From [Clostridium] hylemonae DSM 15053 (GTDB lineage: Bacteria; Bacillota; Clostridia; Lachnospirales; Lachnospiraceae), in NCBI RefSeq assembly GCF_008281175.1, contig NZ_CP036524.1:744001-808000 (forward strand): a stretch of 64,000 nt of DNA, read 5' to 3'. Below the pieces are notes generated by a model. The model was not told the DNA's origin. It ran no database searches and saw only the letters and a list, made by a program, of their open reading frames with translations. Shown here piece by piece: positions 44,541 through 52,171 of the stretch (its first letter is position 1; each line of letters opens with the position of its first letter). A program made the translations under genes and the position numbers.

Positions 44541-44552
44541 GAGTATGAATAG
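44541..44552 (+). repeat. guaA-tail repeat C (divergent)
   Basis: GAGTATGAATAG encodes Glu-Tyr-Glu-stop, a more divergent copy of the guaA end. It is followed at once by a different hairpin (GGAAAAC 44553-44559 with GTTTTCC 44585-44591) and a T-rich run, so it may carry a different terminator. Confidence 0.45.
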
Positions 44553-44600
44553 GGAAAACATACGGGAAGCCTTATATATACTGGGTTTTCCGTTGTTTTT
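44553..44600 (+). terminator. Terminator-like hairpin next to repeat C
   Basis: GGAAAAC (44553-44559) pairs with GTTTTCC (44585-44591), followed by GTTGTTTTT. Confidence 0.55.
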
Positions 44601-44637
44601 GTTGGCACTGTGGTGCTACAATTACAGGACATAAAAA

Positions 44638-44932
44638 TTATAAGAATTTTACAGGCATGCCGTGCGAGGCAAAACAATATACGGCTTTCTTGTTTAATTC
44701 CAGATAGCCTTGATATATCATTTCCGTAAACTACAGCTGCGGATCCATTCCGTTCGCTTTCATTTCAATATCAAATTGCGCTCGGCTTACTGCTATTTTG
44801 TATGATCTACCGGATTATAGTAGATAATGTCGTTGTTCTCGTATGATGTGAAATTAGGCAGCGTTTTTTTGATTTTCTGCAACTGGGATAGTACCTGTGC
44901 TTTGGCGGTCAGATTTTCCGTGATGCATTAGA
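44638..44932 (-). pseudogene. Decayed minus-strand gene of unknown family
   Basis: The minus strand reads LTAKAQVLSQLQKIKKTLPN and then FTSYENNDIIYYNPVDHTK. After a one-base break it continues SRAQFDIEMKANGMDPQL, and after a stop TEMIYQGYLELNKKAVYC and FASHGMPVKFL. The continuity of sensible protein across a frameshift and a stop indicates a pseudogene, probably from a mobile element. I cannot name the family. Confidence 0.5.
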
Positions 44933-45040
44933 TACCAGGGTATCTCTGAAACAGCCGTTAGTGGCGTAGGGATTAAAGGGCGGTTCTCGCAGCAAAACGG
45001 AATAGAATCATTAGGTATAGTTTGAAAAAGAGTAGCTTGC

Positions 45041-45190
45041 TGCTGTTATGGAATGTCATGGTATAGAGTGGTAGCATTAAGGCATGAAAAACATTTGTCC
45101 GTTCTAGATTATAAAAAGCAGGAACGAGAAAAAGAGGTTTTCCAACTTGGGGACAGATAGATGGATTAATTGGTGGGGGCGATAGAAAAA
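45041..45190 (+). mobile_element. Relaxase (MobV/Pre-like) C-terminal remnant
   Basis: Broken frames read CHGIEW and, after stops, EKHLSVLDYKKQEREKEVFQLG. These resemble the tail of Mob/Pre-type plasmid relaxases. The assignment is tentative and only a short fragment survives. Confidence 0.4.
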
Positions 45191-45498
45191 ATGATTTTTG
45201 ATGAAAGAAACGGGCTTTGGCATGAGAAGAAAGGCCACTATTCTTTGCCTTGTATTACAAGCCGAAGAAGAAAAGACGATAGGATTGTGTAGGATAGAGG
45301 TATTTGTTTTATCTCAAAGAGCATAAGCGACTTGTTTAACTTAATCTGCTGACAAATGGCAGGCTTCATTCATACCTTACTAATATTGACGAACAGGCGG
45401 TGGATATGTTCCATTAGTTGGTAAAGAAATATGCCGACAAGTAGGAAGTAACGGAACGGCTGAAAGAAGAAATCAGCTTGAGTGGATTGGAAGAATGA
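45191..45498 (+). pseudogene. TnpV transposon-encoded protein, decayed
   Basis: The frame starts MIFDERNGLWHEKKGHYSLPC. After frame changes, LQAEEEKTIGL is followed by YLKEHKRLV, LNLLTNGRLHSYLTNIDEQA and VTERLKEEISLSGLEE, interrupted by three in-frame stops. This order matches TnpV proteins carried by clostridial mobilisable transposons. The gene is clearly dead. Confidence 0.65.
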
Positions 45499-45611
45499 CT
45501 AATATTAGGGCGTGTGGGGAAAGTTGTGGAACGTGAGATGGTTTGGTAGGTATGAGTTGGTAGCGGGAGTTCCCCGCTACGTTATAAATTAGAAAAAATT
45601 TAAAATGGGGA

Positions 45612-45640
45612 TAGACAAATGATAAAAAGCGAATTATAAT
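45612..45640 (+). promoter_or_regulatory. Predicted promoter of the restriction-modification set
   Basis: TAGACA (45612-45617) and a perfect TATAAT (45635-45640) have a 17-bp spacer, 43 nt before the methyltransferase gene. Confidence 0.65.
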
Positions 45641-45682
45641 ATTTTGTGTAAAAAAGTTCTCAAAAAAGGAGAAAACGCTTAA

Positions 45683-46816
45683 ATGAACAGAGTAAAAGAA
45701 ATTCGTAAAGAAAGAGGAATGTCGCAAGAAACGCTCGCAAGATATATAGAAATTAGCCGCAAATATCTTTCCATGATAGAGTGTCAAAACGCTACTCCGT
45801 CTATATCTATTGCAATGAGGATTGGCGGAGCGTTGGGAGTGTCCGTTGATAAAATTTTTTTGGATTTATCTTCAGTAGAAACAATAGCATATCCGAAACC
45901 TATACGTTACATAGACTTATTTTGCGGAATAGGCGGTTTTAGATACGCCTCTCAATATGCGTTTGATAAATTAGATTTAGAGGGTAAATGTGTTTTTAGC
46001 AGCGATATAGATAAATATGCCCAGGTAAGTTACGAAGCGAATTTCGGAGAAAGACCGATGGGAGATATTACAAAAATTGAAGCGTCTGAAATACCTGATT
46101 TTGATATTCTGTTCGGTGGTTTTCCATGTCAGGCGTTTTCAATTTGTGGTTTACAAAAAGGATTTGCCGATAATACAAAAGGAACGCTTTTCTTTGATAT
46201 AGCGAGAATTATAAAAGAAAAACAGCCGCAGGCTTTTGTTCTTGAAAACGTCAAAAATCTTGCAAGTCACGATAATGGAAAAACGCTGAAAACTATTTTG
46301 GAAGTCTTGCGAGATGAACTTGGTTATCATGTGGATTATAAATTGCTAAACGCTCTTGATTTTGGATTGCCCCAGAAAAGAGAGAGAATTATTATTATAG
46401 GCTCTAAAAAACCATTCCTAATGGATTGGACGTTTAATGTAGAGAAAAAGAAAACGCTGGACGATATTCTTGAAAAAGATATAGATAAAAAGCATTATGC
46501 ATCTCCTGAAATAGTTGCAAAGAGGAAGGCAAAGCATACGGCGTCCATATATCCGTCGATTTGGCATGAAAATAAATCGGGGAATATATCCTCCTACCCG
46601 TATAGCTGTGCTTTAAGAGCAGGGGCAAGTTATAACTATCTTTTGGTAAACGGAGAAAGAAGATTATCACCGAGGGAAATGTTGCGTCTGCAAGGCTTTC
46701 CCGATAGTTTTAAGATGGTTGTGTCCGATACGCAGACTAGAAAGCAGGCGGGGAACGCAATACCCGTTGATATGGTGGCGAAAGTTATTGAAAGATTTTT
46801 GCCGTTGGCGTTTTAA
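45683..46816 (+). CDS. C5-cytosine DNA methyltransferase with N-terminal HTH
   Basis: Encodes a 377-residue protein. Residues 1-62 form a Cro/C1-type helix-turn-helix (VKEIRKERGMSQETLARYI, ISRKYLSMIE). The rest is a C5-cytosine methyltransferase: motif I YIDLFCGIGGFR, the catalytic Cys in GGFPCQAFS (motif IV), VLENVKNL (VI), QKRERIIIIG (VIII) and QAGNAIPVDMV (X). It protects host DNA from the endonuclease encoded next. The fused HTH probably lets the methyltransferase repress its own promoter, as known for several type II enzymes. AAAGGAG precedes the ATG. Confidence 0.93.
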   Translation: MNRVKEIRKERGMSQETLARYIEISRKYLSMIECQNATPSISIAMRIGGALGVSVDKIFLDLSSVETIAYPKPIRYIDLFCGIGGFRYASQYAFDKLDLEGKCVFSSDIDKYAQVSYEANFGERPMGDITKIEASEIPDFDILFGGFPCQAFSICGLQKGFADNTKGTLFFDIARIIKEKQPQAFVLENVKNLASHDNGKTLKTILEVLRDELGYHVDYKLLNALDFGLPQKRERIIIIGSKKPFLMDWTFNVEKKKTLDDILEKDIDKKHYASPEIVAKRKAKHTASIYPSIWHENKSGNISSYPYSCALRAGASYNYLLVNGERRLSPREMLRLQGFPDSFKMVVSDTQTRKQAGNAIPVDMVAKVIERFLPLAF

Positions 46817-46895
46817 GTGCTATACAAAAACATAGAATTTTGGTGAAAATTGTGGTAGACTATATCTTGTATGAGTCTATGTACGGAGGGATACC

Positions 46896-47648
46896 ATGAG
46901 AGAACCAAGATTAAGAACTGTTAATAAAGCCGTTGCGCCGTTTGATTTAAATAAATTTCCTGCAAAGTTCATCGATACTCTGGCGAAAGAGATTGTGTAT
47001 ATGATTGCGACAAAATCGTCAATGTCGTTAGAGGGTAACGAGTGGGAACAGATATTTGCGGAGTGCGTCGGAGCAGAATGGAAGCCGTCTAACGTGGGTT
47101 TGGACGATGTTGTTTTAGATAATTGTTGTTGGGGCGCAAAAACCGTTTTCGGCTCAACCAACATTGAAAAGCAGCAGACGGTAAGGTTGATTTCAGGACG
47201 CAATTCGCCTACATACAGTTACGGAGTTGACAGTATAACAAGCGAGGATCCAAATGAAATTGGAAGATTAGTTCTCGATATATGGAACGAGCGTGTTTCA
47301 GCGGTAAGACAGGTCTTTAAATTTGTTCGTACCGTAGTTTTGGTAAAATCAAAGGATTATAAAGATTTTTTAGTATTTGAGTTTGATACGATAAGATACG
47401 ACCCTGAGTTATATCATTTTGAGTGGAATATGAGAATGAATTTAGAGGGTTATGAAAAATCAACTGGAAAACACAAATTCACATGGCAACCTAGTGGTAG
47501 CCAGTTTACAATTATTGAGGATATTCCTGATAAGCGCTTGCATATTTCCGTAAGAAAGCCTGAAAAAGTTGATAAAGAAACCATTTTAAGAGCCGTAAAT
47601 TTTGATAGTAGTTGGTATCAGGTTGTTTCCGACCATATAGAGAGATAG
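46896..47648 (+). CDS. Probable type II restriction endonuclease
   Basis: Encodes a 250-residue protein with no strong named match. The stretch GLDDVVLDNCCWGAKTVFG may be a PD-(D/E)xK-type nuclease core, and WKPSNVGLDD precedes it. Position between a C5 methyltransferase and a Vsr gene is the main reason for calling it the cognate endonuclease. GGAGGG lies 5 nt before the ATG. The recognition sequence is unknown. An alternative is a regulatory or accessory protein of the same system. Confidence 0.6.
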   Translation: MREPRLRTVNKAVAPFDLNKFPAKFIDTLAKEIVYMIATKSSMSLEGNEWEQIFAECVGAEWKPSNVGLDDVVLDNCCWGAKTVFGSTNIEKQQTVRLISGRNSPTYSYGVDSITSEDPNEIGRLVLDIWNERVSAVRQVFKFVRTVVLVKSKDYKDFLVFEFDTIRYDPELYHFEWNMRMNLEGYEKSTGKHKFTWQPSGSQFTIIEDIPDKRLHISVRKPEKVDKETILRAVNFDSSWYQVVSDHIER

Positions 47649-47652
47649 AAAA

Positions 47653-48069
47653 ATGACGGATGTATTTGACGATAAAAAGCGTTCCGAGATTATGAGTAAG
47701 GTGCGCTCAAAAAATAATAAATCTACGGAATTAAAGCTAATACAGATTTTCAAAGAAAATGGTATTGGAGGTTGGAAACGTAATTATCCAGTAAAGGGGC
47801 ATCCTGATTTTATCTTTCTTGACAAGAAGATTGCCATATTTGTTGACGGTTGCTTTTGGCATGGGCATGATTGCAGGAATACCCGCCCTTCCAACAACGC
47901 TGATTATTGGACGAAAAAGCGTGAGCGCAATATGAAACACGATAAAGAAATAACGGAGTCGTTTGAACGACGAGGGTGGACGGTTATTCGGATTTGGGAA
48001 TGTGAATTAAAGAAAAAGAATAGGGAGAATCTCATATTACGTCTAAAAAATGAATTGGGGGATATATAG
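47653..48069 (+). CDS. vsr: Very short patch repair endonuclease (Vsr)
   Basis: Encodes a 138-residue endonuclease that nicks T:G mismatches arising when 5-methylcytosine deaminates. Motifs are KRSEIMSKVRSKNNKSTELK, GHPDFIFLDKKIAIFVDGCFWHGHDC (with the catalytic Asp and His residues) and the C-terminal WTVIRIWECEL. It starts 4 nt after the endonuclease gene and completes a methyltransferase-nuclease-repair operon. Confidence 0.95.
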   Translation: MTDVFDDKKRSEIMSKVRSKNNKSTELKLIQIFKENGIGGWKRNYPVKGHPDFIFLDKKIAIFVDGCFWHGHDCRNTRPSNNADYWTKKRERNMKHDKEITESFERRGWTVIRIWECELKKKNRENLILRLKNELGDI

Positions 48070-48256
48070 GTTGGACAAAAGGGAGTTTAAACCTAAGGAG
48101 AAATACTATTTGGATATAAAGGCGAAATATATGCAAGGGCAACAGTTTGGCAGAAAAATAAGTGAGTACAAATAATCTATACAATTGAAGTGAAAAATTG
48201 GCATAAAAGTAATGGAAAATTAAACTTATATGTTTAATAGAATTGTCCAATTTGCC

Positions 48257-48268
48257 GAGCTCGAGTAA
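48257..48268 (+). repeat. guaA-tail repeat D
   Basis: GAGCTCGAGTAA encodes Glu-Leu-Glu-stop, two changes from the guaA end. The shared hairpin follows 28 nt later, as at repeats A and B. Confidence 0.65.
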
Positions 48269-48296
48269 TACGTAAGGATATAATTTATTTTATATA

Positions 48297-48321
48297 GCAG
48301 GTAGTCCATAGGATTACCTGC
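48297..48321 (+). repeat. Conserved junction hairpin D
   Basis: GCAGGTA (48297-48303) pairs with TACCTGC (48315-48321). The T-G pair of hairpins A and B is T-A here. A T/A-rich run follows. Confidence 0.65.
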
Positions 48322-48438
48322 CTTATTTATTTTGTTCCAATAAAGGCAATTTTGTTGAAATTAATTAAGTCTTTATCAAGCATTTTATCCATCCCATAAA
48401 GAGAATAAATTATTATAAGAACTAAAAAGCTGAAGGTT

Positions 48439-48672
48439 TTAATCCGGTAAGTCTTTAAACAGATCTGAAATATGAATTCCTAAGTTATTAGATATTTTAT
48501 AACATAAATCTAAAGTAATACTATGCTCGCCACGTTCGATCCGGCCATAATATGCTCTGCTTATGTTACATAATTCTGCAAAATTGGATTGTGATAAGCC
48601 TTTAGCTTCTCGATATAAACGTAGATTATTGCCAAAATAGAAATTTATATTGTCAGTTGAACGTATTTTCAT
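48439..48672 (-). CDS. XRE-family HTH regulator
   Basis: Encodes a 77-residue DNA-binding protein consisting almost only of a Cro/C1-type helix-turn-helix (NLRLYREAKGLSQSNFAEL, NISRAYYGRIERGEHSI, YKISNNLGIHISDLF). The start at 48672 has AGGAG 7 nt upstream. It is the only intact minus-strand gene in the island and is divergent from the AIPR gene, so it probably represses the shared intergenic region, which holds a long inverted repeat. Confidence 0.88.
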   Translation of the reverse strand: MKIRSTDNINFYFGNNLRLYREAKGLSQSNFAELCNISRAYYGRIERGEHSITLDLCYKISNNLGIHISDLFKDLPD

Positions 48673-48742
48673 AGTATTTCTCCTATTTAACCAGTATAAC
48701 ACAAAACGTCATATATAGCGTCGACATATTGAAAAATTATAC

Positions 48743-48792
48743 TATAATTGTATATAGATGGTGGTTGTACCACGTATCAAAATACAATTATA
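48743..48792 (+). promoter_or_regulatory. Long inverted repeat upstream of the AIPR gene
   Basis: TATAATTGTAT (48743-48753) and ATACAATTATA (48782-48792) are perfect inverted 11-mers. They enclose an inner GTGG/CCAC pair. The element lies between the divergent HTH and AIPR genes and could be an operator or an RNA hairpin in the AIPR leader. A possible promoter is TTGAAA (48729-48734) with TATATA (48751-48756). Confidence 0.55.
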
Positions 48793-48813
48793 ATATTGAA
48801 GGAGAATTTAATT

Positions 48814-49989
48814 ATGGGCAAAGAACTGAAAATTAAGGTGGAGTCATTCAGAAAGATACCAAATCCTTATGCAACAAAGGATGAAGGGGTTAAGGATGCA
48901 ATGATGTATATAGCAATTTGTGACGTAAAGGAAATTCCTAAAGACATACCTATGGAAACTAATCCAAGAGAACAAAAATTAACAACTGGGATACCAAAAA
49001 AAATCAAAGCCTCTTTATTGGGAGAAGATTATCTGGATTTTTATTTGTTAAATCGTGGATTATGTATTTCAGCATCAGAGGTGTCATATAATAATTACAA
49101 TAATGAAATGACGGTGTCTTTCGAGGATTTTGAGTGTCACGGGGATATTGATGGTGGGCATACATATAAAATAATACTGGAAAATCAGGATAAACTTGAT
49201 GCGGGAAAACAATTTGTAAAATTAGAGATTTTAACGGGGGTAGAGGGAATATTTCAGCGCCTTGCCGCAGCGAGAAATACATCTACGCAAGTGCAGGATA
49301 AGTCTATTGCTGAATTAGAAAACAGATTTGATATTATAAAGAAAGCCATTTCAAGGGAAACCTACTCTACAGATATTTTCTTCAAGGAGAATGAAGAAGG
49401 AAATATAGATGTCGCAGATATTTTAGCGATTCTGAATATGTTTAATATTGATATATATTCAGATATGGATAAATATCCAACTTCTTCATATAGTTCTAAG
49501 AAAAAATGCATTGATTTGTATATAAAAGCGCACAAAGAATATGGAGAGGATTTTCCTAATCCATATATAAAAATGGCGCCGTTGATGAAGGATATATTCA
49601 AATTATATGACCATATTGAAATAAATATGGCGAAATACTATAAAGAAAAGAATCCGACAGGAAAATATGGATCAGTGAAAGGTGTTACGCTGGCAAAGAA
49701 TGGCTGTCCATTTCGTTCAAAATTTTATCATAAGGATATGGATTACTCTACTCCGACGGGTTTTTTATATCCAATACTGGGAGCGTTCAGAGCATTGATA
49801 AAGGAAGAAGATGGTGTGTATGAATGGAGAAAAAATCCATTCATTGTAATTGATGATTTAGGACCAGAATTAGTGGAAACGACGATAGAGAGAAGTAGAA
49901 GTCTGGGAAATAATCCACAGTCGGTGGGGAAGGATTCAGGAAATTGGAAAACTCTTTATATGATTGTAAAACTTGGTTTAATCGAATAA
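48814..49989 (+). CDS. AIPR-family abortive infection protein
   Basis: Encodes a 391-residue protein resembling the AIPR (abortive infection phage resistance) family. Characteristic stretches are LLNRGLCISASEV, the central DGGHTYKIILENQD (family DGxHR/Q-like motif), FQRLAAARNTSTQVQDKSIAEL and the C-terminal PFIVIDDLG. ATG 48814 follows AAGGAG by about 10 nt. AIPR proteins are thought to block phage by killing or arresting the infected cell; details are not established. Control by the divergent HTH protein is likely. Confidence 0.8.
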   Translation: MGKELKIKVESFRKIPNPYATKDEGVKDAMMYIAICDVKEIPKDIPMETNPREQKLTTGIPKKIKASLLGEDYLDFYLLNRGLCISASEVSYNNYNNEMTVSFEDFECHGDIDGGHTYKIILENQDKLDAGKQFVKLEILTGVEGIFQRLAAARNTSTQVQDKSIAELENRFDIIKKAISRETYSTDIFFKENEEGNIDVADILAILNMFNIDIYSDMDKYPTSSYSSKKKCIDLYIKAHKEYGEDFPNPYIKMAPLMKDIFKLYDHIEINMAKYYKEKNPTGKYGSVKGVTLAKNGCPFRSKFYHKDMDYSTPTGFLYPILGAFRALIKEEDGVYEWRKNPFIVIDDLGPELVETTIERSRSLGNNPQSVGKDSGNWKTLYMIVKLGLIE

Positions 49990-49998
49990 CGTCAAGCA

Positions 49999-50043
49999 AT
50001 AAAAACCATCCCGGGAGCCGCCCATCCACCCAGCTCCCGGGAT
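49999..50043 (-). terminator. Terminator at the right edge of the island
   Basis: ATCCCGGGAGC (50008-50018) pairs perfectly with GCTCCCGGGAT (50033-50043). On the minus strand a TTTTTATT run follows, so it ends the ABC exporter operon; it may also stop plus-strand transcripts from the island. Confidence 0.85.
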
Positions 50044-50076
50044 TTCCTATTTCCACACAACAACACTACCCAAAAC

Positions 50077-51270
50077 CTACAGCGGCAGATCCTTCTTAGC
50101 AAACCGAACCGCCCCAACCGCATAACACACAGCAGCAACTGCAGCCAAAACCAGCAGCTTCCACACAAAAGCAGTATCCACACTTCCGGTCCCAACGGTC
50201 GCCAGAGAATCAACATCATACAATCCGACCAGCGTAAGCTTATTAAATACGCTGAGCTCTTCCACACCCATACCGGTGTTGACCATATTTTCCGACCCGA
50301 ACATACCGATCATAGAAGCGAGGAAGAACCAGACCGCAAGCCCGCCGCCAAAAGCCATCGCTTTTTTGCTCTGTGAGAACAGACAGCTTCCCATGTAGCA
50401 CAGACCGCAGACTGCTTCGATCAGGATATACATTCCGCCGAACAGGGCAAGGATCCCGGGCACGTTCACCTCATCATAGAACAGAAAGGTGGTGCCTATA
50501 CGGGTTGCGCACACAATGGCGATCATCAGAAGAGGAACGACAAGCATAAACACCATCTGTGTTATGGCGACAGCCGATCGTCTGGTCGGTGTAGACAGGA
50601 CATACGCCATAGAGCCGCGGTCCACCTGGTTTGCGATCAGAGAGTTTGACAAAATGACGATAAGTATAAAGATTGGAAGCAGGCCCATTGCGGTATAATA
50701 CATATGATTCATCATTGACGCGGGGTTCATCTCGCTCATTTTTTCCACCATCTCCGAGGAGACGCCCATCATATCCAGCGTGATCGTAAGCATTCCTGAA
50801 ACCGTCAGTTCTTCTTTGTCGAACACGCCTTTGGACTGATTCAGTGCATATACATATTCAAACTGCTTCACATATTTATCGAGACTGATATCGGACTGTG
50901 ACAGGCCGTCGATCGCCTCCTGAAAGCCTTCTGTGCTGAGGTTCATATCAGACTGTGCGTTCAGCATCTGAAAAGCCGTCTCATAAGCGGCCTCATTGCC
51001 GCCGCTTGAAAAATCATCGTAAGACAGGTCCTGCTGTGCAGCGGTATTATAAGTTGCGAGCGCTCCGAGATAAGTGTAGAAGCTCTCCTGATACTCTGTG
51101 ACGTCAACATCGGATTTCTCCGTTGCCATCATGCTCATGGCATAGTTCACAACATTGCTTAATAGTATCATGATAAACAATATCGCGAGGCATAAGGTCC
51201 AGTTGGACTTGATCGTCTGCCCCATCAAAGGCTTTGAGAAATACCGCGCTGTTTTTTTATTTGTTTCCAT
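50077..51270 (-). CDS. ABC-2-like exporter permease
   Basis: Encodes a 397-residue membrane protein. One N-terminal membrane segment (WTLCLAILFIMILLSNVVNY) is followed by an extracellular domain of about 140 residues and then five or more hydrophobic segments (GLLPIFILIVILSNSLI, MVFMLVVPLLMIAIVCA, GILALFGGMYILIEAV, LLVLAAVAAVCYAVGAV). This layout is typical of ABC-2-type exporters. Its start overlaps the end of the neighbouring ATPase gene by 14 nt. The exported substrate is unknown; the TetR control suggests a toxic compound or peptide. Confidence 0.85.
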   Translation of the reverse strand: METNKKTARYFSKPLMGQTIKSNWTLCLAILFIMILLSNVVNYAMSMMATEKSDVDVTEYQESFYTYLGALATYNTAAQQDLSYDDFSSGGNEAAYETAFQMLNAQSDMNLSTEGFQEAIDGLSQSDISLDKYVKQFEYVYALNQSKGVFDKEELTVSGMLTITLDMMGVSSEMVEKMSEMNPASMMNHMYYTAMGLLPIFILIVILSNSLIANQVDRGSMAYVLSTPTRRSAVAITQMVFMLVVPLLMIAIVCATRIGTTFLFYDEVNVPGILALFGGMYILIEAVCGLCYMGSCLFSQSKKAMAFGGGLAVWFFLASMIGMFGSENMVNTGMGVEELSVFNKLTLVGLYDVDSLATVGTGSVDTAFVWKLLVLAAVAAVCYAVGAVRFAKKDLPL

Positions 51271-52171
51271 TTTGAGTCAGTCCCTCCTTGTATGCTCTCA
51301 TAAACTGCTGCTGCAGTGAGAGATGAATTTCACGTAAATATGCGATTTGGTAATTTTTAAGTGTATTAAATAATAAGTCCAACTGTTCCACAGAGCATTG
51401 AACGCTACATGTATTCGCATCTGTGGCAGCAGCCGGGAACGGAGCAGCTTCAACAAACTTCTGCTGCTGCGCCGGCTGCTCGAATTCAATGATGAAGTTT
51501 TTCGTTGTCGGATGGCGCAGATTGTAGAGCGAGGTCGTATCAATGATATGCCCGTTTTTTATCATGGACACTCTGTCACATACGGCTTCGATCTCCTCAA
51601 ATATATGGCTGGACATAAAGATGGTATGGCCTTTCTGCTTTTCCTCACGGATGAGTTCCAGAAATGCTTCACGCATGAGCGGATCCAGTCCGGTCGTCGG
51701 TTCGTCGAGTACAAGAACTTCTTTTTCTCCCATCAGGGCCGCGACGATGGCAGTCTTCTGCTTCATACCCTTGCTCATTCTTTTTAAGTTTGCCGTAGGG
51801 TCCAGCTGGAGCAGTTCGATGATATGATTCATATATTTAAAGTCCGTAACGCCGAGATATTTTGCCTGCGTTTTCAGAAATTCAGTGCCTGTTTTCAGCG
51901 CGGGAAACGCAATCTCTCCGGGGATATAGCTGACGTTTTTCATAATGTCTGCCGACCTGCTCCAGGAATCCAGGCCGTTTACAGCAAAAGTTCCGCTGTC
52001 AGGCCGGATAAAGCCCATCATATTGCGGATCGTTGTCGTCTTGCCGGAACCATTAGTGCCGACGAAGCCGAATACTTCTCCCCTGCGGATCTCCAGATCT
52101 ATATCAAAGATGCCGCGTCCTTTGCCGTAGTCTTTTGTCAGCCCGTTTGTTTTGATAATGACATCGTTCAT
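51257..52171 (-). CDS. ABC exporter ATPase 2
   Basis: Encodes a 304-residue ATPase with Walker A GTNGSGKTTT, signature RMSKGMKQKTAIV and Walker B VLVLDEPTTGLDPL, followed by MSSHIFEEIE. The start is taken at ATG 52171, which overlaps the stop of the preceding ATPase gene (TGATG); GTG 52174 is an alternative. The two ATPases in this operon are closely related in layout and may form a heterodimer serving the single permease. Confidence 0.93.
   Translation of the reverse strand: MNDVIIKTNGLTKDYGKGRGIFDIDLEIRRGEVFGFVGTNGSGKTTTIRNMMGFIRPDSGTFAVNGLDSWSRSADIMKNVSYIPGEIAFPALKTGTEFLKTQAKYLGVTDFKYMNHIIELLQLDPTANLKRMSKGMKQKTAIVAALMGEKEVLVLDEPTTGLDPLMREAFLELIREEKQKGHTIFMSSHIFEEIEAVCDRVSMIKNGHIIDTTSLYNLRHPTTKNFIIEFEQPAQQQKFVEAAPFPAAATDANTCSVQCSVEQLDLLFNTLKNYQIAYLREIHLSLQQQFMRAYKEGLTQNGNK

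Larger units (their letters stand above)
44372..45682. other. 1.3-kb region of decayed mobile-element sequence
   Basis: No intact protein gene is present. It contains the guaA-tail repeat C with its own hairpin (44541-44591), a broken minus-strand gene (44638-44932), a relaxase-like remnant (45041-45190), a TnpV remnant (45191-45498) and a GC-rich hairpin (TAGCGGG / CCCGCTA, about 45560-45581). The promoter of the restriction-modification set follows. It marks an old mobilisable-element insertion. Confidence 0.65.
48070..48438 (+). other. Module junction 4
   Basis: A 369-nt stretch without a gene. It contains the guaA-tail repeat D (48257-48268), the shared hairpin (48297-48321) and A+T-rich sequence between the Vsr stop and the stop of the minus-strand HTH gene. 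Confidence 0.6.

Noticed and set aside
36951-49990. An integrase or recombinase gene for the island
   Set aside because: All intact genes were examined; none shows tyrosine- or serine-recombinase motifs. TnpV and the relaxase-like fragment are dead remnants.
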